Shown piece by piece: positions 1 through 7,034 of a stretch of DNA of 64,000 nucleotides (within the stretch, counting starts at the first letter, position 1; every line of letters starts with the position of its first letter). The position numbers and the translations under genes were made by a program. This stretch comes from Saliniramus fredricksonii (lineage in GTDB: Bacteria; Pseudomonadota; Alphaproteobacteria; Rhizobiales; Beijerinckiaceae), in assembly GCF_900094735.1 (NCBI RefSeq), contig NZ_FMBM01000002.1, forward strand, positions 2,222,501 through 2,286,500, written 5' to 3'. The notes under the pieces are model-generated. The model searched no databases. It was given only the letters and a program-made list of their open reading frames with translations, and had not been told where the DNA came from.

Positions 1-165
1 AGAAGAGCGCTGCGTATAAGCGAGGAAGCAGGGTCACGTCAAGGATAGGAGAGCGTTAACCTTCATCGCGCAGCTTGGAAAACGGTAACGCGTTCGCTCC
101 GGAGCGATTCGCCGGCTGATTCGACGTCGCCCGCCACCGGAGCCAATCATACGAGGAGCCGCGCA

Positions 166-1077
166 ATGCGGACCATGCGCTCTCAATCCGCCCCCTCCCC
201 CGCCATGCGTGCGACCGGGGCCCCTGCTTGTGCCCGGCGATCCGGCATGCGCCGCCGCGGGATCACCGGGGCGATCGCGGCCTTGTCGCTGACATGTGCC
301 TTCGCGCTGACGGCGCCGGCAAAGGCCGCCGAAATGGAAGCGGTCTACAAGATCTCGATCGCCGGATTTTCGGTCGGCACCGCCGACGTCAAGAGTCACT
401 TCGACGGATCCGCCTACAATATCGATCTGCAGGCCCGGCTGACCGGTCTCGCGGGGGTGCTCGTCAGCGGGCGCGGCGCGGCGAGCGCGCGCGGAACCGT
501 CTCGGGGAGGCAGGTGATGCCCCGTGCCTTCGCGGCGAATTCACGCAGCTCCCAGGCGAGTCGCACGGTGCGCATGGGGCTGAACAACGGCACCGTCGCG
601 GCTGTCGAGATCGAGCCGCCGCTGAAGGACCATGCCGATGCCATCCCCGTCCAGGCCGCGCATAAAAGTGGTGTGGTCGATCCCGTGAGCGCGTTTCTGA
701 TGCCGGCGACGATCCGCAGCAATCCCGCCGATCAACGCAATTGCGAGCGCACCATTCCCGTCTTCGACGGTGCGGCGCGTTTCGACATCATTCTGAGCTA
801 TGACGGCACCCGTGATTTCAGTCGCCCCGGCTATTCCGGGCAAGTGCTGGTCTGCAAGGCGCGTTTTCGCGCCGTCTCGGGGCATCGACCGTCGCGCGAG
901 GCGGTGCGCTTCATGGAGGAAAACCGCGACATGGCGGTCTGGCTCGCCCCCTTCCCGGCCAATGATTCACTCGTGCCGATGCGCATCGAACTGCGCACGC
1001 AGATCGGCATGAGCGTAATCGAAGCCGGGCGGGTGAAGCTTTCACCGACACCGCGCCGGGCTGCCTCCGTGCAGTAA
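166..1077 (+). CDS. DUF3108 domain-containing exported protein
   Basis: A 303-residue protein whose mature part matches the DUF3108 family: it opens with an AVYKISIAGFSVG-type strand followed by a beta-rich body. A hydrophobic segment at residues 32-50 ending in APAKAA looks like a Sec signal, so it is probably periplasmic. The ATG at 166 has a GAGGAG ribosome site 8 bases upstream. An internal ATG at 247 (residue 28) would give a shorter, more ordinary signal peptide and is a real alternative. It converges on the hydrolase gene that ends at 1096. In related genomes this family often sits beside rpmB, which would lie left of the window. The biochemical role of the family is unknown. Confidence 0.85.
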   Translation: MRTMRSQSAPSPAMRATGAPACARRSGMRRRGITGAIAALSLTCAFALTAPAKAAEMEAVYKISIAGFSVGTADVKSHFDGSAYNIDLQARLTGLAGVLVSGRGAASARGTVSGRQVMPRAFAANSRSSQASRTVRMGLNNGTVAAVEIEPPLKDHADAIPVQAAHKSGVVDPVSAFLMPATIRSNPADQRNCERTIPVFDGAARFDIILSYDGTRDFSRPGYSGQVLVCKARFRAVSGHRPSREAVRFMEENRDMAVWLAPFPANDSLVPMRIELRTQIGMSVIEAGRVKLSPTPRRAASVQ

Positions 1078-1095
1078 CCGCCGCGCAGCGAGCGC

Positions 1096-2115
1096 TCAGC
1101 GGGCGCGTTCGATCGCCCGCTGCACGACGCGGCGGACGTCTTCATTGGAGAGAAAAAGGTCGTGGTTGAGAATGCCGCGACCGAATGCGCTGGCATCGGC
1201 GACGCGCACGCCCATGGCCGTCAGGCGTTCGCGTTCTGCGGCGCCGGCGCGGGCGACACCGCCGGCGATGCGCTGCGACGCCATCAGGGCGCGGTCGCGC
1301 GACGAGACGATCACGGTGATGCGCGGCGCATCCGGACCGAGGCGGTTCACCGCCTGCTCGAACTGATCGATATCGACATCCGGCGCAGCCAGAACCACGG
1401 CGCCGATGCGCGCCATCGCCCGATCACCACCGGAGCCGCGCAGCATCCGCAGCGTTTCCAGCGCCAGCAGCGAGCCCATGGAATGCGCCACGATATGGAC
1501 GCGCCCGCCGCTCGGCGACTGCGCCAGCGTGAGCATCAGTTCCTCCAGCGCATCACGCGACCACATGGCGCTCTCGCGATCATAGGCGTAGTCGAACGTC
1601 CCCCCGGCAGAGGGCCAGGTGAACAGGCCGGGCGCGCCACGAAAACCGATACCGTCGGCGAGTTCGGCAGCACTCGCAGCCGCGCTCTCGAAGGTCTCGC
1701 GATAGCCGTGCACATAGAGCAGCACATCCTTGCCCAAAGCCGCGCGGGCAAAGGCGTCGGCGGCATCGCGGGAGATGACGTCATCGATACCCGCCACCTG
1801 CCAGCCGCCCGAGACGATATTGCTGACGCGGGCCGTCAGACCCGTCGCTGGCGGAGTCAGCCGGGCCCGGGCGAAGGTGAGGCCGGTGCCGCGTTCGGGC
1901 CCGAAGAACGGGGCTTCGCCTGCCGGACTCGCGGGGCGCCGGGTGGTGGCGACGAGGAGCGTCGGCTCCCGGGACATGCTCGCGCGCGGATCACCGCCGG
2001 GGCTTCCCGCACCGGCGATTCCGAAGCAGCCGCCGAGAAGCAGGCTGCCGCCGCCGACGAGGAAGGCACGACGGGAGGCGCGGATCTTCGATACTGAACT
2101 CGGCTGACGCGCCAT
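1096..2115 (-). CDS. Alpha/beta hydrolase (DUF900 family), putative lipoprotein
   Basis: A 339-residue alpha/beta-fold hydrolase. The start is taken at the ATG at 2115 because the signal follows at once: twin arginines at residues 15-16, a glycine- and leucine-rich core, and a lipobox-like LLGGC ending at Cys30. The nucleophile elbow is AHSMGS with the likely catalytic serine at residue 212, and VLLYVHGYRETF at about 131-142 is the oxyanion-side strand typical of DUF900 proteins. The substrate is unknown; an esterase or lipase-like activity at the cell envelope is inferred. It converges on the DUF3108 gene with an 18-base gap. The tyrosine-rich stretch before the nucleophile is normal for this family. 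Confidence 0.85.
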   Translation of the reverse strand: MARQPSSVSKIRASRRAFLVGGGSLLLGGCFGIAGAGSPGGDPRASMSREPTLLVATTRRPASPAGEAPFFGPERGTGLTFARARLTPPATGLTARVSNIVSGGWQVAGIDDVISRDAADAFARAALGKDVLLYVHGYRETFESAAASAAELADGIGFRGAPGLFTWPSAGGTFDYAYDRESAMWSRDALEELMLTLAQSPSGGRVHIVAHSMGSLLALETLRMLRGSGGDRAMARIGAVVLAAPDVDIDQFEQAVNRLGPDAPRITVIVSSRDRALMASQRIAGGVARAGAAERERLTAMGVRVADASAFGRGILNHDLFLSNEDVRRVVQRAIERAR

Positions 2116-2433
2116 GATCGGGATGCACCGTCTCTGGGGGGCTACGGGACTGAGATGAGATAAAAGGAGTCCGGATCGCACGCGATGCCGCGCCCGTGCT
2201 GCGCGGGCGTGCCGGTCCGGGAGGAATTCAATGCATTGCGATTGGGGCGAGCTTGCGGCGGAATCGGCGATCGAAAACGGCATATCGATCCGTTATGGCT
2301 CGCAGACGCACTTCTTGCAGGGAGATCTTTCTCCGGTGGTGCGCATGTCCGACCCGGCTCGCGCAACGAAGCCGCCGGCGCCGCAATTGGGGCGCCGACG
2401 GCGCGGTCAGCCATCGCGGCGTTTGCGCGAACC
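2116..2433. other. Gene-poor spacer between hydrolase and small minus-strand genes
   Basis: No clear gene is seen in these 318 bases. They should contain the promoter of the hydrolase to the left. A GC-rich inverted repeat (CGCCCG ... CGGGCG) lies near 2191-2210. A GGGAGGAA ribosome-site-like sequence at about 2218-2225 precedes an ATG at 2231 that opens a 148-codon plus-strand frame. That frame runs antisense through the gene at 2434-2703 and becomes arginine-rich, so it was not called. Confidence 0.4.
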
Positions 2434-2703
2434 TCAGCCGGGAATCTGGCCGAACGGCACCGTGCCGGTGGTCGGAGCGGGCTCGCGCGGGGCGGGCGGC
2501 ATGTTCGCCACCTCGTGCCACCAGGTCCAGCATTCCGTCTCGATCGCCGGCATGACCGGGCGGGACGAAGGGAAGCGCCGGTCGTTGTTGAAGGCGTCAC
2601 GCAGCGAAGCGAGTCGCGCATTCGCGGCATTGCGCTGGTCCTCGTTGCCCTGTTCGGTCACGAAAAGCAGACGATAGACGATTTCACGATTGGGGAGGCG
2701 CAT
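2434..2703 (-). CDS. Hypothetical small protein next to the type III secretion locus
   Basis: An 89-residue protein that I do not recognise. It has a charged N-terminal half (asparagine- and arginine-rich, probably helical), a tryptophan cluster ECWTWWHEV at about residues 58-66, and a proline-rich tail. Codon third positions are strongly G/C, like real genes nearby. Its ATG lies 16 bases after the stop of the 105-residue gene, so the two look like a small operon divergent from the sct genes. A function linked to secretion is inferred from position only. A competing plus-strand frame overlaps it. Confidence 0.5.
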   Translation of the reverse strand: MRLPNREIVYRLLFVTEQGNEDQRNAANARLASLRDAFNNDRRFPSSRPVMPAIETECWTWWHEVANMPPAPREPAPTTGTVPFGQIPG

Positions 2704-2719
2704 GGGTCAGACTCCACCG

Positions 2720-3037
2720 TCAGCCGAAATAGCTGTTGTACAGGGAGGCATAGTTCTCGCGGCGCCCCTGCGGCAGCCTGTCGTATTCCTGCCCGAGAGT
2801 CTGAGCAGCCGGACCTGCCTGACTGTCTTCGGTTGCGGCAGCGCTCTGTGCCGCCTGCGCCCCGACCAGTGGTGCCTGTGTCGTACCAGCGGGAGAATCA
2901 CCCGCGCCCACCGGAGCCGTGTCCGATGTTGGAATCGTGAAGCCGGCGTCAACAGCACCCGGAACGATCGAGCTGCGCTGTGCGCCCGAATTCGGCCCTA
3001 CGGGTAAGCCGAGCGGATTATAGTTAGAAACGCTCAT
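2720..3037 (-). CDS. Hypothetical Ser/Thr/Ala/Pro-rich protein, possible type III secreted protein
   Basis: A 105-residue protein of unknown family. The first 75 residues are low-complexity and rich in Ser, Thr, Ala, Pro and Gly with few charges and no hydrophobic signal peptide. The last 25 are more ordered and tyrosine-rich (EYDRLPQGRRENYASLYNSYFG region). A disordered, serine-rich, uncharged N-terminus beginning MSVSNYNPLG is what type III secretion signals often look like, but such signals cannot be recognised reliably by eye. It begins the minus-strand pair that diverges from the sct operon across an AT-rich spacer. It is not a typical SctF needle protein. Confidence 0.5.
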   Translation of the reverse strand: MSVSNYNPLGLPVGPNSGAQRSSIVPGAVDAGFTIPTSDTAPVGAGDSPAGTTQAPLVGAQAAQSAAATEDSQAGPAAQTLGQEYDRLPQGRRENYASLYNSYFG

Positions 3038-3455
3038 TGTCTTTCATTTATCCCATGCATCATAATTGCCGCACATCATAAGCAGAATGCGCGTCATCTT
3101 CAAGAGAAGATTGAGATCGCGATACAACTCATGCGCTGTTCAAGGATGCTACATCTAACACAAATATGTTTCAGTTTAAAGCATAATTTTTGTGAATTGA
3201 ATTTCTATGTATGTATGCGATTTTATATGATCTGAGCTGGCGTTTGCTCGCCGCAGCACATACCCCTCGCGCCGACAGGCCGGGAACCGGCACGGGAAAA
3301 CAGACGCCTGCCGTAAAGCGCTGTTAATCGTATTTTCAGTCTGTATCGCGCAAAGATTGTACGACGCGATGCGCAATCATAGAATGCGTTTCGTCCCGGG
3401 CAGGCGATGCCCGGCAGTCGAGCCGCATGGCACGGACGCCATCATCGTCAGGGAG
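3038..3455. promoter_or_regulatory. AT-rich divergent intergenic region upstream of the sct operon
   Basis: About 400 bases between the divergent small genes and the first sct gene. From about 3040 to 3240 it is clearly richer in A and T than the surroundings, with runs such as AATTTTTGTGAATTGAATTT near 3184-3203 and TATGTATGTATG near 3207-3218. It is the only place where promoters for both directions can sit, so it probably carries control sites for the secretion locus. I could not identify a trustworthy sigma-factor or activator box. A 66-codon minus-strand frame here is not convincing. Confidence 0.5.
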
Positions 3456-4268
3456 ATGCGCTTGGATACCATCGGACCCGCATCCGTCAGCGGTTTTCAC
3501 GTCGGTGCGCCGGGCCCCGGCGCGGATCCGGCGGGCAGCGATGCGCGGGCGTTCAATGCGGTCTACCGCGAAGCGCTGGGCCAGGCACCGGCTGCGCGCG
3601 AGCTCAATCCCCGCGCCGATCTGCGCACCTTCGGAGACAATTTTCGTAATCTCGAGCGTACGCTGGAAACAGAGCGCACCGCCATGATGCAGGTGTTGAT
3701 GCCGCCCACGATCGGAGCCGGCGAGGCGCATGGCCAGAATTATCGCCATGCCGCTCAGACTGCGTCGGTCTCGGGCGGCAGCGCCGACACTTTTGCCCCG
3801 GCTGCCGGTGGTGGAGCGGAGCGCGGACATTTCACCTCGCATGATCAGCAGCGCCTCGCCCGCGATTCCGACCGGATCCAGCCGATCTTCTCCGATCACA
3901 GCCAGCGCGCGGTCCCGGTGGTGCAATCGGCGCTGGGCATGAACGGAGAAACAAAAGCCAATACGATCGATTTCGCCGGCGAGATCAGCCACCTCACCAA
4001 CCGCCTCGACACCGTGATGGGCGATTTGCGCGAGACCATCGCACAACCGCGACCGGATTCGCCCGAGGAAGCCATGGAGCACAATTCCAAAGTGCACGCC
4101 CTGACGCGTGAAGGTGACAAGCTCAATACCGAACGCAGCATGATGATGTCGCTGCACATGGCCGCTCACCAGGAGACGCGTGTGCGCATGCTCTCGGCCT
4201 TCGAGCACGTCACGGGTATGGTGAAGAAAATTAACGAGATCTTCAATCAACTCAAGCAAGGGTCGTAA
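3456..4268 (+). CDS. sctI: Candidate SctI (inner rod) of the type III secretion system
   Basis: First gene of the right-pointing secretion cluster, directly before sctJ, the usual place of the inner-rod gene. It encodes about 270 residues if the ATG at 3456 is used. The last 40 residues form an amphipathic helix (MAAHQETRVRMLSAFEHV then VKKINEIFNQLKQ), which resembles the C-terminal helix of SctI/YscI/PrgJ rods. The N-terminal 200 residues are unusual: SctI proteins are normally about 80-150 residues. The start is uncertain. GGGAG abuts the ATG at 3456, and an ATG at 3369 or a TTG at 3357 would add up to 33 residues. The SctI call rests on position and the C-terminal helix only. Confidence 0.5.
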   Translation: MRLDTIGPASVSGFHVGAPGPGADPAGSDARAFNAVYREALGQAPAARELNPRADLRTFGDNFRNLERTLETERTAMMQVLMPPTIGAGEAHGQNYRHAAQTASVSGGSADTFAPAAGGGAERGHFTSHDQQRLARDSDRIQPIFSDHSQRAVPVVQSALGMNGETKANTIDFAGEISHLTNRLDTVMGDLRETIAQPRPDSPEEAMEHNSKVHALTREGDKLNTERSMMMSLHMAAHQETRVRMLSAFEHVTGMVKKINEIFNQLKQGS

Positions 4269-4292
4269 TCCGATGACGAGGACGATCCTGAG

Positions 4293-5153
4293 ATGCGCGG
4301 CCTTTCACGCTCTTTCATTGTGACGCTTTGCCTGTTCCTGGCTGCCTGCCAGGTCGAGCTCTACGGCAATCTGTCGCAACGTGAGGCGAATGAGATGATC
4401 GCGGTTCTGGCCCGTTCGGGAATCGAGGCTACGCGCGAACCGGTCAGCGAAGGGATTTTTCGCGTCATGGTCGCAGAATCCGAGATGGCCGCCGCCGTCG
4501 AGGCACTGGCCGGAGCCGGCCTGCCAGCGGAACGCTTCCAGTCGCTCGGCGAGATCTTTCCCGGAGACGGGCTGATCGTCTCGCCCTACGAGCAGCGCAT
4601 CCGCACCATGCATGCGCTGAACCAGGAGATCGCCCGGACGATCAGCACGATTTCCGGCGTGCGCAACGCGCGTGTCCACATCGTCCTGCCCGAGCTCGAT
4701 CTGCGCGGACAGCCGATGAACCAGCCCTCGGCCTCGATCCTGATTCATCATGAGCCCGGCCTCGACACGGAACCCTTGACCACACGCGTGCGCATGCTCG
4801 TCACCAATGCTGTCCAGGGCATGGACTTCCGCAACGTCGCTGTCGCTTTCTTCGATGCGTCTCACGGGCTCTCCGGAGCAATGGGGACGGCTGCCGCAAG
4901 CGGGGCGCCTGCCGGAGATACGGCACCGCCTGACGCCCGGCCCGATACGGCGACCGGCGCCGGCACGCCCCCCAAGCCCGCCGCGGCATCATCAGCACAG
5001 ACTCCGTCTGCCGAAACCGGCGAGACTGCACCGCCCCTGCCCTTCATGACACGCATTGCCCCCTACATCTTCTGGGCGGCAGCCCTTGCCATGGCGGCGG
5101 GTGCAGGCTTCCTCGCATGGCGCCAGCGCGTTGCCACGAGAGGCGCCTCATGA
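4293..5153 (+). CDS. sctJ: SctJ, inner-membrane ring lipoprotein of the type III secretion system
   Basis: A 286-residue YscJ/HrcJ/PrgK-family lipoprotein that forms the periplasmic part of the inner-membrane ring. A short signal ends in the lipobox LAAC with Cys19 as the lipidated residue, directly followed by the family hallmark VELYGNLSQREANEM. The ring-building domains follow (residues about 20-180, including the conserved SPYEQRIRTMHALNQE and ARVHIVLPE stretches). A proline/alanine-rich linker then leads to a C-terminal membrane helix at about 253-275. Lipidation and the lack of a FliF-like size indicate a non-flagellar system. The stop overlaps the next start (ATGA), so the two are translationally coupled. 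Confidence 0.95.
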   Translation: MRGLSRSFIVTLCLFLAACQVELYGNLSQREANEMIAVLARSGIEATREPVSEGIFRVMVAESEMAAAVEALAGAGLPAERFQSLGEIFPGDGLIVSPYEQRIRTMHALNQEIARTISTISGVRNARVHIVLPELDLRGQPMNQPSASILIHHEPGLDTEPLTTRVRMLVTNAVQGMDFRNVAVAFFDASHGLSGAMGTAAASGAPAGDTAPPDARPDTATGAGTPPKPAAASSAQTPSAETGETAPPLPFMTRIAPYIFWAAALAMAAGAGFLAWRQRVATRGAS

Positions 5154-6127
5154 CGCCGGTACAGGGTCGCGTGCAAAGCGCCGTCTCGCCGCAGCCCGGC
5201 GCCGTTTCCGCTCCCGTCGATGACGGTGCCTGGCTGCGTTCACCGCGCCTGACCGGCAATGACGGCGATAGTGGCCATCCCCGCCACAGGCGTGTACCGA
5301 TCATTCTGGAATCGGCCTGCGAAGATCCCTCCGCCCTGCTCGCCCTGCTCGGCGAGGTGCGCATCGCGGCGCTGACGGGCCTGCCGGAAGCCGCAATCAG
5401 CAATTTCGCTCACGCCCGCGCCGGCCTGCAAAGACGTTTTGCGGCCCGTCTGCGCGAGCGTCTCGGGCTGACCCGGCGCCAGGTCGCGGCCGCCCGCCAC
5501 ATTCCCGGCGACCCCGCGATCATCATGCGCGCCATCGGCTTTTTCGCCACCACCATGCGACTTGCCGACACGCCGCGCGTGATGGGCCGCGACGCGATGC
5601 GCCGGCTTGCGGAACGATATGGCGAAGAAGCGCTCTCCTTCGCCCTGGTGCAGAGGCCTTTGCTGACGCAGAGCATCGAGGCACTGCGCGAATTCATCGC
5701 CGAGCCGCCCGTCAGCGATGCGGACAAACGCATGTTCGTGCGCGCGCTCGCCGCCCATGGCCATGACGGCGCCGCCTGTGTGGCGCTGCTGCTTGATCTG
5801 CCGGTCGCGATCGCAACACGCGGCTTCGCCGATCGTTTCGACGCGGTGATCACCGGCCTGCCCACCCTGGCCGCCCGGGCCCTGACGCGCGTGATCGGGG
5901 ATCATGCAGCCGCAGATACCCATCAGGATACGAGCGGCGGCGGCCATAGCGTCATGCCCTCCCCCGAGGAGGTCCATGCTGCGGAAGCGCAATGGCGCGC
6001 CGATGGCCTCGCGGACGACCCTGCCGCAGCCGGGGGCGATGCGGCCTCTGATGCTTCGATGACGGGAGAGATTGCGGTCGGCAAGGATGGTTCACCCGGA
6101 GGCGAAAATGACGAACCCGCAGCCTGA
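5150..6127 (+). CDS. sctK: Candidate SctK, sorting-platform accessory protein
   Basis: A 325-residue protein between sctJ and sctL, exactly where sctK lies in many injectisome operons (for example yscJ-K-L). The ATG at 5150 overlaps the sctJ stop. The middle part (about residues 55-250) is predicted to be mostly helical, with many Ala, Leu and Arg. The N- and C-terminal tails are low-complexity, and there is no signal peptide or membrane segment, so it is cytosolic. SctK proteins are poorly conserved, so the assignment is by position. In the family, SctK helps link the SctQ pods to the basal body. The last 20 bases overlap the sctL start region. Confidence 0.5.
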   Translation: MTPVQGRVQSAVSPQPGAVSAPVDDGAWLRSPRLTGNDGDSGHPRHRRVPIILESACEDPSALLALLGEVRIAALTGLPEAAISNFAHARAGLQRRFAARLRERLGLTRRQVAAARHIPGDPAIIMRAIGFFATTMRLADTPRVMGRDAMRRLAERYGEEALSFALVQRPLLTQSIEALREFIAEPPVSDADKRMFVRALAAHGHDGAACVALLLDLPVAIATRGFADRFDAVITGLPTLAARALTRVIGDHAAADTHQDTSGGGHSVMPSPEEVHAAEAQWRADGLADDPAAAGGDAASDASMTGEIAVGKDGSPGGENDEPAA

Positions 6128-6980
6128 AGCCCCGCCCGCATCACAGCCGACACCCGATCCCGGGACGAAAGCGTCGCGCCCACAGGCGCCGCCCGATGCA
6201 TCCGCGCAACCACCACCCCCGGCGGCACCGCGAACGCCGCCTCAGAGACCGCCGCGAACACAACCCCAGAGGCCTGTGCAGAGGCCTCCGCAGAGACCGC
6301 CCGAGGCAGCGGCGGCACAGGCTGCGTCGTCGAAGGCAGCGGAGTCACAGCCCCCGGCACAACCGGCCGCAGGCGATGCGGCGGGCCAGCCGGAGAATTC
6401 GGTTTTCGTGCCCGCCACGAAAGTGCTCTCGGCGGAGGAGATGAAGGTGCTGCGCATCGCGGATCGCTTCCGCGACGAGGCCCGGCGCCTGCATGACGGC
6501 ATGGGCCGCAGCGTCGCCGAAGCGCAGGAGCAGGCCCGCAAGAAAGGTTATCAGGAAGGCTTCGAAAAGGGCCGTCTGGAGGCCCTTGAAACGCTCGTCG
6601 AAGCCATCGACCGGGTGCGCGAGCGCCTTGCGGCCTCGGATGAGGAACTCGCTGCCATCGTGCTCGGTGCGGTCGAGCGCATGCTCGGCGAAATGGACGA
6701 GCATGAACTCGCCCTGCGCTGTGTGCGGCGCGCCCTCGACGACGCGGCAGGCGACATCTGGGCCGTGGTGCGGGTCACACCGGACGAGGTTCCCTATCTC
6801 GAGGAAGGGCTGCGGCAATTGCCGATGACGGGCTCCTGGCCCGAAATCAAGGGCGTGGAGGCCGATCCGCTGCTCAAGCGCGGCGAGATCATTCTCGAAA
6901 CCCCCAAGGGACGCATCCATGTGGGCATGCGCCAGCAGCTCTCACGGCTGAAGGCCGGACTGCAGAGCCTGGACGAATGA
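6108..6980 (+). CDS. sctL: SctL, type III secretion ATPase stator/regulator
   Basis: A 290-residue SctL/YscL (FliH-like) protein. The ATG at 6108 is preceded by GGAGG with 5-base spacing and lies inside the previous gene. After a long disordered N-terminus comes the family core. This includes a helical segment with a QARKKGYQEGFEKGRLEAL glycine-repeat motif at about residues 152-170 (FliH-type GxxxG-like helix) and a C-terminal domain ending in HVGMRQQLSRLKAGLQ. In the complex SctL links the ATPase SctN to the SctQ pods. Residues 5-95 are proline- and glutamine-rich with repeated PQRP units. This makes the protein longer than the usual 210-240 residues. Confidence 0.9.
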   Translation: MTNPQPEAPPASQPTPDPGTKASRPQAPPDASAQPPPPAAPRTPPQRPPRTQPQRPVQRPPQRPPEAAAAQAASSKAAESQPPAQPAAGDAAGQPENSVFVPATKVLSAEEMKVLRIADRFRDEARRLHDGMGRSVAEAQEQARKKGYQEGFEKGRLEALETLVEAIDRVRERLAASDEELAAIVLGAVERMLGEMDEHELALRCVRRALDDAAGDIWAVVRVTPDEVPYLEEGLRQLPMTGSWPEIKGVEADPLLKRGEIILETPKGRIHVGMRQQLSRLKAGLQSLDE

Positions 6981-7034
6981 GGAGAGGCGCCACGCGCCAT
7001 CGGCACATGCAGATGCCGCAATCGGGGAATCGGG

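Noticed and set aside
2720-3037. Small minus-strand gene as SctF needle subunit
   Set aside because: The protein is disordered and Ser/Ala/Pro-rich, without the helix-PxxP-type turn-helix pattern and length of needle proteins.
3176-3376. 66-codon minus-strand frame in the AT-rich spacer
   Set aside because: No ribosome site, biased composition from the AT-rich DNA, and overlap with the sct control region; likely chance.
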